A stretch of DNA of 64,000 nt from assembly GCA_002733205.1 (NCBI GenBank), contig NVUW01000002.1:434001-498000 (forward strand). The letters run 5' to 3'. The stretch is from Thalassobium sp. GTDB taxonomy: Bacteria; Pseudomonadota; Gammaproteobacteria; Pseudomonadales; Oceanobacteraceae. Shown here piece by piece: positions 1 through 8,254 of this stretch; within the stretch, counting starts at the first letter, position 1; each line of letters begins with the position of its first letter. The position numbers and the translations under genes are program-made. The notes below the pieces were generated by a model. The model was not told the DNA's origin. It was given only the letters and a program-made list of their open reading frames with translations, and did not search any database.

Positions 1-109
1 GCTCTATATGCGCGGGCCGGAGCTTAAAGCGACCCTTGATCATGGCTTTGCTGAGCTGCGCAAGCAGGGGCGGCTGCAGGAGTTGCTTAACTTTTATCTG
101 ATTGAGTAA
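1..109 (+). CDS. C-terminal end of an unidentified protein (partial)
   Basis: An open frame enters from the left edge (first full codon at base 2) and stops with TAA at 107-109, giving 35 residues that end in LLNFYLIE. The pattern of a leucine-rich helix with 'GFAELRKQGRLQELL' resembles the tail of periplasmic family-3 solute-binding proteins, which often end with a 'l..dG.l..l' helix, but this is too short to assign. No hairpin follows within 100 bases. Function is left open. Confidence 0.5.
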   Translation, partial: LYMRGPELKATLDHGFAELRKQGRLQELLNFYLIE

Positions 110-223
110 CGGCGCAGCACCAAGACTTTCGCTACCTGACTTTTTCGCAACGATCTTTCAAAACATTCGGACTGCAATAGTTAACCCTTTGTAATACAAA
201 AGATTTTTGATTTTTACTGGTTG

Positions 224-229
224 TATAAT
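224..229 (+). promoter_or_regulatory. Probable sigma70 -10 element before the porin gene
   Basis: A perfect TATAAT lies at 224-229 in an AT-rich 243-bp gap, about 124 bases before the porin start. No good -35 is placed 16-18 bases upstream, so an activator may be needed. The rest of 110-352 holds nothing else that I recognise. Confidence 0.4.
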
Positions 230-352
230 GATCAGGATTTTTGACCGAAACATTCTGTTACATATATCCAATACAACAAAGCGGACAATTCTGGAATGAT
301 GCTGCGCTTTTTATGACCGCTTGGTCAGGTTTTAATCATCGCAGAGAATTTC

Positions 353-1516
353 ATGTCTAACGCTACCTTCTCCCGCGCCTTGCTGGCGACCCTGTTGATT
401 GGCCCTCAGGCCTTTGCTGATACCCACGAAACCAACAGTCTGGAACAGCGGGTAACCGCGCTGGAAAATGTACGCCTGACCGGTGGCTTCCGTCTGAATT
501 ACACCTACAAAGACTGGAGCGAAGCGCAGACCGAACGCGGTGGCGATTTCACCTATAACCAGATCAATCTGGGTATCGAAGCCGAGCATCAGGGCGTACG
601 CCTGTCGAGCCAGTACCGCTGGTACGACAGCGGCAACGGTGCCATGGTGCATCATCTGTACTTTGCTACCGATGCCTCTGATAACACCGAAGTACAGGTG
701 GGTATCACCAAAGTACCGTTTGGTATTCTGCCGTTCGAATCGCACAGCTACTGGGGTGATGCGACCCTGTATCTGGGCTTTAACGATGACTACGACAGCG
801 GCATCAAAGTGCTGACCAAATCCGGTAACTGGGATCTGCAACTGGCTTATTTTGCCAGTGGCGATGCCGCACCAACCGATGCTCAGCGTTTCTCATTTGA
901 TGTGGTCTCCGATGGCGATGCCGGTGTGCAGCAGAATCAGGAAACCCACCAGCTCAACCTGCGTGCGGCCTATGCCCTGAGCGAACAGGCCGAAGCCGGT
1001 GTGTCGCTGCAGTACGGCGGTCTGTATAACGAAACCACCGGCAAAATGGGTAATGCTCAGGCGGCAGCGCTGCACTACACCGCAACCTACGGTGCTTTTG
1101 GCGTACAGTCGGAAGCAATCCGCTATTCCTACAATGCTGAAAACGCCGACGGCGTCAGCGATGACACCATCCAGATGGGTGGCTTTGGTGCGCGTTACAT
1201 GGCCGCAGCGCAGGCGAATGTGTATGTCCTGAACCTGAGCTACGACCTGCCGTGGAAAGGTGGTATCGTCAATCAGGTACAGCTGTACAACGACTACAAC
1301 CTGCTGGACAAAAACAAAGAAGCCTTCCGTGATTCGCAGATCAACACCCTCGGCGTGCTGGTGGTGACCGGTAACCTGTACACCAACTTCGATGTTACCA
1401 GCGCCAAGAACGTGCCTTTCATCGGCGCCGGTGATTACACCAAAGCCTTTGCGGAAGGTGATGGCGAAAACGGTTGGCAGACCTTCTTTAACGTGCAATT
1501 TGGTTACTACTTCTGA
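353..1516 (+). CDS. Outer-membrane beta-barrel porin-like protein
   Basis: This 387-residue protein begins with a signal peptide cleaved near residue 22 (after AFA). A short heptad segment follows (LEQRVTALENV, about 29-39), as in porins with a small N-terminal coiled coil. The rest alternates hydrophobic and polar residues, with many Tyr/Gly turns typical of beta strands. It ends in Tyr-Tyr-Phe; a terminal Phe is the outer-membrane assembly signal recognised by BamA. It is not closely similar to the porin at 28828. The gene is monocistronic, with a -10 at 224 and a strong terminator at 1566. The substrate cannot be read from the sequence; a phosphate- or carboxylate-type porin is possible. 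Confidence 0.7.
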   Translation: MSNATFSRALLATLLIGPQAFADTHETNSLEQRVTALENVRLTGGFRLNYTYKDWSEAQTERGGDFTYNQINLGIEAEHQGVRLSSQYRWYDSGNGAMVHHLYFATDASDNTEVQVGITKVPFGILPFESHSYWGDATLYLGFNDDYDSGIKVLTKSGNWDLQLAYFASGDAAPTDAQRFSFDVVSDGDAGVQQNQETHQLNLRAAYALSEQAEAGVSLQYGGLYNETTGKMGNAQAAALHYTATYGAFGVQSEAIRYSYNAENADGVSDDTIQMGGFGARYMAAAQANVYVLNLSYDLPWKGGIVNQVQLYNDYNLLDKNKEAFRDSQINTLGVLVVTGNLYTNFDVTSAKNVPFIGAGDYTKAFAEGDGENGWQTFFNVQFGYYF

Positions 1517-1565
1517 ACGTGATGGCTGAGCGAATGCGTCAGCACTGAACAATCAGTATGAAAGA

Positions 1566-1590
1566 AGCGGGCCTGGGCCCGCTTTTTTTA
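1566..1590 (+). terminator. Rho-independent terminator of the porin gene
   Basis: Stem AGCGGGC (1566-1572) pairs with GCCCGCT (1577-1583) across a 4-base loop, followed by seven Ts. It lies 50 bases past the porin stop. Confidence 0.85.
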
Positions 1591-1781
1591 TGGACGCAAA
1601 CCCTGATTGGCAAACCCTGCGGCCCCGGTCACTTTTTCCGGCGTTGGCAGCGTTATACTCTGGCCGGTATTTCTTTGATGATATTTGCGCAGGGCCTGAG
1701 CCAATATCATCAGGACAGCACCGGAAGCGATTGCGTATAGTCTCTTGCTGAGTCCCCAGTCAATTAACGTGAATACTTTTT

Positions 1782-4538
1782 ATGGATGAATTTACAACTC
1801 TGGCGTTTTTGCTTGCCATCGCCTTGTTGGGAGCGCTGGTTCTCGGAGTGATGGCGTTCTTCAGGGTCAGTATGCTGGAGCAGCGCATCGGGATATTGGA
1901 AGCGGCCTTGCGCCGCCTTGCGGCCGCTCGGGAGAAACCGGTGGAAGCCGGACGTGCGGAGACTGCGCCGCCATCAACAGCGGTCGATTCTGTGCAACCG
2001 GCTACGGCAGCGTCCGAACTGGCCGGGGTTGCGGCCAGTGAGGCGCTGTCTGCAGGTGTATCTGAACACGTCTCTGAACCCGTATCGGAGCCTGCCGCTG
2101 AACTGCCGGTGTATTCACCGACCGCACCGTCTTATCAGGCACCGTCAGCAACCCCTGCTTTCAGCAGTGGCCCCGACCTTTTTGATCGTCTGCTGCAGAA
2201 TATCCGCAACAACTGGATGGTCTGGCTCGGTGGTATCTGTGTGGGTCTGGCCGGCGTGTTTATGGTGCGCTACTCCATTGAGCAGGGGCTGCTGGGGCCG
2301 GAAACCCGCGTAGTGTTGTCGCTGCTGGCGGGTATCGGCCTGCATGTCGCGGCGGAATGGCTGCGACGCAACAAAGGCCAGAACAACGTCTTTGCGGCGC
2401 TGGCCGGTGGCGCCAGTATCATTCTTTATTCCGCGCTGTTTGCGGCCTTTAAGTTATTACCCGGAACCGCGCCGGGGTTGGTATTTACCGGCATGGCGCT
2501 GGTGTCTTTTGCCACACTGGCGTTGGCACTCAGGCATGGCCCGGTGCTGGCCGCGCTGGGCATGCTCGGTGGTTATCTGGTGCCCATTCTGCTCAGCAGT
2601 GGTTCGGGGCAGATTGAACTGGCGCTGGTGTATATCAGCATTCTGACGCTGTTCTCGCTCTGGTTGCTGGCCTATGTGCAGCAACGCTGGCTGTGGATCG
2701 GTGTGATTGCCGGCTCTCTTTTGTGGTGGCTGATCAGTCTGATGACCGAACCTGCTGATGGCGTGCGTTCACTCTATCTGCTGGCGCTGGCCTATATGTT
2801 CCTTGCGGTACCGGGTTTTGACTGGCTGCTGCAGAACCACGGTCAGGATGCGGATGATGCGGCTCAGAACGCAGAACCGCTCAGCTGGTGGCAGCGGGTG
2901 CAGAGCTGGCGTGCCGATCCGCACTGGCCTGCTTTGCCGGGCGTATTGCTGGTGTTGCTGGCGCAGGGGATTACCCTCGCCGGTGAAGGCGTGATCGCCT
3001 CGGGTTACTTCACCCTGCTGGCATTGCCGGTACTGATGCTGCTGGCGGCCAGCCGTCGTCCGGAGCTGAACCCGCTGGCGGCGATGCCGTTGCTGTTGAT
3101 TGTGCTGGCGACGGTTATTCCCATGCTGACCTATATCGGCGATGAATTGGTGCTGTTGGGCCCCGATGCCGCCGGGCAGGCACAGCTGGGTGTGCGCTTC
3201 CTGTGGCTGACGCTGCTGTATAGCGGCAGTGCGCTCTGGCTGTTGCGGATGCGGGTTCTGTATCCGGCCTTCTGGACCGGGCTTGGCAGTGCGGTACCGC
3301 TGCTGATGCTGGCGCTGGGTTATTACCTGTTTACCGATTTCCGCCTCGACTGGGCCTGGGGACTGGTGGCGCTGGTGTTGGGCATGCTGTACCTGTGGCT
3401 GGCCAATATGAACCAGCAGCGTTATGGCGATGCCCGGCCACTGATCAGTGTGATTCTGATCAGCGCGGCGCATCTGGGTCTGTCACTGGCAGCGGTGATC
3501 TGGCTGGCCGAAGCAACCCTGACGCTGGCGTTTGCCTTGCAGCTGGTGTCGCTGGCCTGGCTGCAGCAGCGTTATCAGCTGCCGCTGATGGCGTGGGTTA
3601 TCCGCGCAGTGTTGTTGCTGGTGGTCGTGCGTCTGACCTTTAACCCATGGTTGCTGAGCTATGATGCCGGCACGCATTGGTCACTCTGGACGTACGGTGG
3701 TGCCACGCTCTGTGCGGCAGCTGCCGCCTGGATTCTGCGCCATGAAGTAAAAATGCAGGCCTGGCTGCAAGGCGGTGCGGCACAGCTATTGGTGCTGACT
3801 CTCGCCGCAGAAGTGCGTTACTGGCTGTACGATGGTGATATTTTCCATCATGAATTCAGCTTTCTCGAAGCCAGCCTCGACGTACTGATCTGGGGCTGTG
3901 CGGCGGTTATTTATCTGTGGCGTGCGCGCTTAAGTGAACAGCTGCCGCGCTTCTATCAGGTGGTGGGCCTGCTGCATCTGGCAGCGGCTGCAGCCACCTA
4001 TCTGTTTGTGCTGTTGCTGGCGGAAAACCCGCTGTGGAGCAGTGGCAATATCGGTTCGACGCCGCTGTTTAACCTGTTGTTGCTCAGCTACGGCCTGCCA
4101 ACGCTGATTATGCTGGCGCTGTGGCGTCAGCTGCCGGCGCAATACGGCCGTTTTGCCGCATTGGCTGCCGGGCTGAATGCGTTTTGGTTTATCTCGCTGG
4201 AAATCCGCCAGATCTGGCAGGGCGATGCCGGTATGAGCCTGAGTAACTACACCCCGGATGGCGAGCTGTACACCTATTCGGTGGTGTGGATGTTACTGGC
4301 CGCTGGCGCGCTGACGCTGGGGCGCTGGTTATCCAGCCGCGATATTTACCGTGGTGGCATGGTGCTGTTGCTGGTAGTCGTGGCCAAGCTGTTCCTGATC
4401 GATATGGCTGGCCTGACCGGGCTGTGGCGCGTGGCATCCTTTATGGGGCTGGGACTGGCACTGCTGGGTCTGGCGTGGCTGCATCAGCGTTTGGGTTCAG
4501 TCGGGGAGCAGGATACGCTGCCGGCTGGTGATGCCTGA
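1782..4538 (+). CDS. DUF2339 family polytopic membrane protein
   Basis: This 918-residue protein has an N-terminal membrane helix (about 5-28), a short coiled-coil stretch (EQRIGILEAALRRLAAAREK, about 33-52) and an Ala/Pro/Ser/Glu-rich linker to about residue 130. More than twenty closely packed hydrophobic helices follow. The segment NWMVWLGGICVGLAGVFMV at about 145-163 marks the start of the DUF2339 membrane region. The biochemical role of the family is unknown; proposals about cell-envelope functions are unproven. It stands alone between the porin and the convergent lipase gene. Start ATG at 1782; no strong ribosome site precedes it. Confidence 0.8.
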   Translation: MDEFTTLAFLLAIALLGALVLGVMAFFRVSMLEQRIGILEAALRRLAAAREKPVEAGRAETAPPSTAVDSVQPATAASELAGVAASEALSAGVSEHVSEPVSEPAAELPVYSPTAPSYQAPSATPAFSSGPDLFDRLLQNIRNNWMVWLGGICVGLAGVFMVRYSIEQGLLGPETRVVLSLLAGIGLHVAAEWLRRNKGQNNVFAALAGGASIILYSALFAAFKLLPGTAPGLVFTGMALVSFATLALALRHGPVLAALGMLGGYLVPILLSSGSGQIELALVYISILTLFSLWLLAYVQQRWLWIGVIAGSLLWWLISLMTEPADGVRSLYLLALAYMFLAVPGFDWLLQNHGQDADDAAQNAEPLSWWQRVQSWRADPHWPALPGVLLVLLAQGITLAGEGVIASGYFTLLALPVLMLLAASRRPELNPLAAMPLLLIVLATVIPMLTYIGDELVLLGPDAAGQAQLGVRFLWLTLLYSGSALWLLRMRVLYPAFWTGLGSAVPLLMLALGYYLFTDFRLDWAWGLVALVLGMLYLWLANMNQQRYGDARPLISVILISAAHLGLSLAAVIWLAEATLTLAFALQLVSLAWLQQRYQLPLMAWVIRAVLLLVVVRLTFNPWLLSYDAGTHWSLWTYGGATLCAAAAAWILRHEVKMQAWLQGGAAQLLVLTLAAEVRYWLYDGDIFHHEFSFLEASLDVLIWGCAAVIYLWRARLSEQLPRFYQVVGLLHLAAAAATYLFVLLLAENPLWSSGNIGSTPLFNLLLLSYGLPTLIMLALWRQLPAQYGRFAALAAGLNAFWFISLEIRQIWQGDAGMSLSNYTPDGELYTYSVVWMLLAAGALTLGRWLSSRDIYRGGMVLLLVVVAKLFLIDMAGLTGLWRVASFMGLGLALLGLAWLHQRLGSVGEQDTLPAGDA

Positions 4539-4545
4539 TGTCGTG

Positions 4546-4576
4546 ACAGGAGATGCCGGATAACGGCATCTCCTGT
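4546..4576. terminator. Long perfect hairpin between convergent genes
   Basis: ACAGGAGATGCCG (4546-4558) and CGGCATCTCCTGT (4564-4576) form a perfect 13-bp stem with a 5-base loop. It lies between the stop of the DUF2339 gene and the stop of the lipase gene. There is no U-tract on either strand, so it may act as a bidirectional, RNA-stabilising or Rho-assisted end rather than a classic terminator. Confidence 0.55.
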
Positions 4577-4601
4577 TCGTATGAAACGGCTCAGAAGAGC
4601 C

Positions 4602-5480
4602 TTAATTAATCGACAGCCCGAACAGATTAATTTCCATCTGGTAAGGCACTTCTTCGGCCGACTGCAGCAGCTCACCGATCAGCGTCTGATAAGTGGTGAT
4701 CTGATGCGCCTGCAGGTTGCTTTCGTCCGGCAGCGCCGTGCTCAGTTTGGTCGCGCGCAGCATGCTTTTTAACCCACGGGTCTGCGAGTATTGCTGCTGG
4801 CCGAGCAGAATAATTTCTTCGCCCATGTGCCAGTAAACATCCAGATCCTTAATCTGCAGCGGACTGAGTGGTGGCACCAGTGGCACCAGATCTTTCTGGG
4901 TGACGACCCGCGTCAGCGGAATGCTGGCGTAAATTTCCGCGCCGGTAATGTTGGTGACCTTGGGCTGGCCGAAAGTAATCACCTGCGTTATCTGCATTGC
5001 CGTATCGTGTTTTAAATACATCGCCAGCACCACGGCAATGGCACCGCCCAGACTGTGGCCGGTAATCTGCACCGGCATGCCGGCAACCAGCCAGGGTTTT
5101 ACATCGTTAAACACCGCCTCAGCACCAGACTTAAAGCCATTGTGCAACGTGATACCCAGACGCTCGTCCGGCTGAAACTCAATATCCAGATCGACCATCA
5201 CATTGGCTAAATTAGCGGTGCCACGGATGGCGATGGTCTGCACGCCATTGCCCTGACTGAGAAAATAGCTGACCTGCGAATCCGCCAGCGTAGCCTGATG
5301 AATCAGCGTCTGGCCCTGCTGCAGAAGCTGTGCTTCACGTTCGCTGTCAGTCAGATAAGTATCGCCGGACAGTTGCGCCTGATTACGCAGCTGAGCAAAA
5401 TCCGGGGCTGCCTGCACGACGGGTAGAAAGCAGCAAAGCAGCGTAGTTGTGAGTAATTTTCTGAGCATTAAATTAAGCAA
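4602..5480 (-). CDS. Exported class 3 (fungal-type) lipase
   Basis: This 292-residue alpha/beta hydrolase has a signal peptide ending near residue 24 (VVQA-A). The nucleophile elbow is GHSLGG at 141-146, with Ser143. An oxyanion-type RGT occurs at 86-88. KDLVPLVPP after about residue 200 carries the likely catalytic Asp, and YWHMGEE further on the likely His. This order matches the lipase class 3 fold, which hydrolyses acylglycerols or other carboxyl esters. Export suggests periplasmic or extracellular lipid hydrolysis. No Lif-type foldase gene is nearby, which fits this family. The gene lies downstream of glmS on the same strand with a 41-bp gap, so readthrough is possible. Confidence 0.82.
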   Translation of the reverse strand: MLNLMLRKLLTTTLLCCFLPVVQAAPDFAQLRNQAQLSGDTYLTDSEREAQLLQQGQTLIHQATLADSQVSYFLSQGNGVQTIAIRGTANLANVMVDLDIEFQPDERLGITLHNGFKSGAEAVFNDVKPWLVAGMPVQITGHSLGGAIAVVLAMYLKHDTAMQITQVITFGQPKVTNITGAEIYASIPLTRVVTQKDLVPLVPPLSPLQIKDLDVYWHMGEEIILLGQQQYSQTRGLKSMLRATKLSTALPDESNLQAHQITTYQTLIGELLQSAEEVPYQMEINLFGLSIN

Positions 5481-5521
5481 CCCGTAATGTTATTGAGAAC
5501 CGGTGGTCGTTCAGCCGTTGC

Positions 5522-7336
5522 TTACTCGACTGTTACACTCTTCGCCAGATTACGCGGCTGGTCGACGTCGGTGCCTTTAATAATGGCGACGTGGTAGCTC
5601 AGTAACTGCAGCGGTAATGTGTAGAGCACCGGCGCGATGATGTCGTCACAGTGCGGTACGGCCATCACCTGCATATTGGCTTGGGGGCTGATTTCGGCGG
5701 CTTCGTCGGCAAACACGTACAGCTCGCCGCCACGGGCGCGCACTTCTTCAATATTCGACTTCAGTTTTTCCACCAGATCGTTGGCCGGAGCAACGACGAC
5801 GATCGGCATTTCGGCGTCGATCAGTGCCAGCGGTCCGTGTTTCAGTTCACCGGCGGCGTAGGCTTCGGCGTGGATATAAGAAATTTCTTTCAGCTTCAGC
5901 GCGCCTTCCATTGCAATCGGGTACTGGTCGCCACGGCCGAGGAACAGCGCATGGTGTTTTTCAGCAAAGTGCTCGGCCAGCTTCTGAATGTCGGCATTCA
6001 TCAGCAGGGCTTTGTCGATTAAGCCCGGCAGGCTGGTGAGGGCGTCGGCGATGCGTTGTTCACTGGCTTTATCCATATCACGGCCACGACCCAGTGCCGC
6101 GGTCAGCAGCAGCAGGGCGACCAGCTGGGTGGTGAAGGCTTTGGTAGAGGCCACGCCGATTTCGGCACCGGCACGGGTCATCAGCGCCATATCGGATTCG
6201 CGTACCAGTGATGAGCCGGGCACGTTACAGACGGTCAGTGTTTTGCTGAAGCCCAGTTCTTTGCCCAGACGCAGGGCGGCCAGAGTGTCGGCGGTTTCGC
6301 CACTCTGGGAAATGGTGACCAGCAGGCTGTTCGGGCGCACCACGGATTTGCGGTAACGGAATTCCGAGGCGATCTCGATATTACAGGCGACACCGGCTAT
6401 GTCTTCAATCCAGTAACGCGCGGTCATACCGGCGTGATAACTAGTGCCGCAGGCGATGATCTGTACCTGCTCGATACCGCTCAGGTCGCCCAGCGCTTCG
6501 AGGTTCAGCTGGCCGTTAAACAGGCGGCCTTCAAGGGTGTTGGCAATGGCCTGTGGCTGTTCGTAGATTTCTTTCAGCATGTAATGACGGAATTCGCCTT
6601 TGTCGCCGGCATCATGTTCAACGGTGCTTTCGTGGGCTTCGCGCTCAACGGCGTTATTGTCGCGGTCGTAAACGCTGACGCCATCGCGGCGAATCTCGGC
6701 TACGTCACCTTCTTCGAGGAAGGCGAATTTGCGCGTCACCGGCAGCAATGCCAGCTGGTCAGAGGCGACAAAGTGCTCACCAATACCAAAACCAATCACC
6801 AGCGGGCTGCCGGAGCGGGCGACGATCATATGCTCTGGCTGCTGGCGTTCGATCACCACCATGCCGTAAGCACCGTGCAGCTGGCTGCGGGCGGCCATAA
6901 CGGCGGCCAGCAGCGAGTCGGCGCTTTTCAGTTCGCGCTCGACCAGATGGGCGATCACTTCGGTATCGGTCTGCGAGGTGAACACATAGCCCTGGGCCTG
7001 CAGTTCGCGGCGCAGGGTTTCGTGGTTTTCGATGATGCCGTTATGCACCACGGCGATGTCGCCGGAAATATGCGGGTGGGCGTTGGCTTCGGACGGTTCA
7101 CCGTGGGTCGCCCAGCGGGTGTGGGCGATGCCGGTGCCGCCGGGCAGCGGGTCGGCTTTTACCGCATCGGCCAGCGCCTGAACCTTGCCCAGACGGCGCA
7201 GGCGTTTCAGTTCGGCCTGACCATTAATGATCGCCAGACCGGCGGAATCGTAACCGCGGTATTCCAGACGCTTTAAGCCTTCGAGCAGGATTTCCGCCAC
7301 ATCACGCTGCGCAACTGCGCCGACAATGCCACACAT
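5522..7336 (-). CDS. glmS: Glutamine--fructose-6-phosphate aminotransferase (isomerizing)
   Basis: GlmS makes glucosamine-6-phosphate from fructose-6-phosphate and glutamine, the first committed step towards UDP-GlcNAc for peptidoglycan and LPS. The 604-residue protein starts MCGIVG, so Cys becomes the N-terminal nucleophile after Met removal. An Ntn glutaminase domain (to about 235) carries RWATHGEPS and HNGIIEN. Two SIS isomerase domains follow, with SQSGETADT and STKAFTTQ in the first and the sugar-binding region ending LAKSVTVE. It lies 4 bp after the glmR stop, so the two form an operon, as in Pseudomonas. No glmS ribozyme is present; control probably comes through GlmR. Confidence 0.97.
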   Translation of the reverse strand: MCGIVGAVAQRDVAEILLEGLKRLEYRGYDSAGLAIINGQAELKRLRRLGKVQALADAVKADPLPGGTGIAHTRWATHGEPSEANAHPHISGDIAVVHNGIIENHETLRRELQAQGYVFTSQTDTEVIAHLVERELKSADSLLAAVMAARSQLHGAYGMVVIERQQPEHMIVARSGSPLVIGFGIGEHFVASDQLALLPVTRKFAFLEEGDVAEIRRDGVSVYDRDNNAVEREAHESTVEHDAGDKGEFRHYMLKEIYEQPQAIANTLEGRLFNGQLNLEALGDLSGIEQVQIIACGTSYHAGMTARYWIEDIAGVACNIEIASEFRYRKSVVRPNSLLVTISQSGETADTLAALRLGKELGFSKTLTVCNVPGSSLVRESDMALMTRAGAEIGVASTKAFTTQLVALLLLTAALGRGRDMDKASEQRIADALTSLPGLIDKALLMNADIQKLAEHFAEKHHALFLGRGDQYPIAMEGALKLKEISYIHAEAYAAGELKHGPLALIDAEMPIVVVAPANDLVEKLKSNIEEVRARGGELYVFADEAAEISPQANMQVMAVPHCDDIIAPVLYTLPLQLLSYHVAIIKGTDVDQPRNLAKSVTVE

Positions 7337-7340
7337 ATTG

Positions 7341-8147
7341 TTATTCTCCGTTGCCTGGCGTTGCGATGATTACGCGCACGCCCTGTTGTTCGATTAATGT
7401 TTGTTGCTCAGTGCTGAGCCGGTCATCGGTAATCAGAATATTGACCGCTGACCAGGGGAGTTCGAGGTTGGGAATACGCCGTCCGACCTTGTCGGCTTCC
7501 GCCAGTACAATCACTTCACGCGCCGCTTCGGCCATCACCCGGCTTAAGCCCAACAGCTCGTTAAAGGTGGTGGTGCCGCGCTCGAGGTCGATACCGTCGC
7601 AGCCGATAAACAGCTGGTCGAAGTCGTAAGAGCGCAGCACCTGTTCGGCAATCTGGCCCTGAAAGGACTCGGAATGGGCATCCCAGGTGCCGCCGCTGAG
7701 CAGCAGCGTCGGTTCGTTTTCCAGCTCGCGCACGGCGTTGGCGACGTTCAGCGAGTTGGTCATCACCACCAGGCCTCGTTTGCTCTGCAACTCCGGAATC
7801 AGTGCGGCGGTGGTGCTGCCGAAATCGATAATGATGCGGTTATGGTCGCGGATACAGTCTGCGGCGGCCTTGGCAATTGCCTGCTTTCGTTTCGAAACTT
7901 TTTGTCTGTTGGGGCTCTGACCATCATCCGTTCCCACAGGTTCACTCATCAGCTCGCTTGGCAGCGGAATTGCGCCACCGTAGCGGCGCAGCAGCAGGCC
8001 GCTCTGCTCAAGAGTCGCAAGATCTTTGCGGATGGTGACTTCGGAGGTGTCAAAGCGTCGGGCCAACTCCTCAACCTGCACCTGACCATGCTTGCTCAGC
8101 TGGCTGAGAATGCCATGGCGGCGTTGTACCGTATTGCGTTTGGGCAT
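7341..8147 (-). CDS. glmR: DeoR-family transcriptional regulator of glmS (GlmR-like)
   Basis: The N-terminal DeoR helix-turn-helix covers about residues 6-60 ([19 protein letters not shown]). A DeoR C-terminal sensor domain follows, with IIDFGSTT and LSGGTWD motifs typical of sugar-phosphate sensing. I chose ATG at 8147, starting [10 protein letters not shown], giving 268 residues; an in-frame ATG at 8207 would put the promoter and operator inside the gene. Position directly before glmS matches P. aeruginosa glmR-glmS, so it most likely senses amino-sugar phosphate and controls its own operon. A candidate operator lies just upstream, and an exact inverted copy lies within the gene. Confidence 0.85.
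   Translation of the reverse strand: MPKRNTVQRRHGILSQLSKHGQVQVEELARRFDTSEVTIRKDLATLEQSGLLLRRYGGAIPLPSELMSEPVGTDDGQSPNRQKVSKRKQAIAKAAADCIRDHNRIIIDFGSTTAALIPELQSKRGLVVMTNSLNVANAVRELENEPTLLLSGGTWDAHSESFQGQIAEQVLRSYDFDQLFIGCDGIDLERGTTTFNELLGLSRVMAEAAREVIVLAEADKVGRRIPNLELPWSAVNILITDDRLSTEQQTLIEQQGVRVIIATPGNGE
7884..7898. promoter_or_regulatory. Intragenic operator-like site in glmR
   Basis: CTTTCGTTTCGAAAC is the exact reverse complement of the 15 bases at 8153-8167 in front of glmR, 269 bp away centre to centre. CTTTCGTTTC resembles operators of DeoR-family repressors such as AgaR. On the coding strand it encodes Val-Ser-Lys-Arg-Lys, so a coding reason cannot be excluded. Confidence 0.45.
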
Positions 8148-8152
8148 TTTAT

Positions 8153-8207
8153 GTTTCGAAACGAAAGATTTGATGCGGGAATTTAGCAGAGCGAAAGAAA
8201 AGATCAA
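8153..8207 (-). promoter_or_regulatory. Promoter and candidate GlmR operator region
   Basis: On the minus strand, TTGATC (8202-8207) and TAAATT (8180-8185) are 16 bp apart and could be -35 and -10. CTTTCG half-sites flank the -10: one in 8192-8197 and one within GTTTCGAAACGAAAG (plus strand, 8153-8167). The CGAAAG copies are 30 bp apart, about three helical turns. Repressor binding here would block RNA polymerase, giving autoregulation of glmRS. Inferred from sequence only. Confidence 0.5.
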
Positions 8208-8254
8208 GATACAGCGGAGAATTTACCTGAAGGCGGGGTATCTGACAGGGCAAT

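Noticed and set aside
251-270. Possible Pho box (CTGTTAC) before the first porin
   Set aside because: Only one half-site is near the consensus; the partner repeat is absent.
1558-1740. 60-residue ORF after the first porin
   Set aside because: It begins within the terminator hairpin and has no ribosome site or protein-like pattern.
2769-3473. 234-residue Gln/His/Arg-rich open frame on the minus strand
   Set aside because: Low-complexity shadow of the DUF2339 gene; composition reflects Leu-rich codons read backwards.
5337-5640. glmS ribozyme upstream of or near glmS
   Set aside because: Such ribozymes are found in Firmicutes; the gene starts 4 bp after glmR, leaving no room.
6434-7276. 280-residue open frame on the plus strand
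   Set aside because: Antisense to glmS in a shadow frame, with no recognisable domain.
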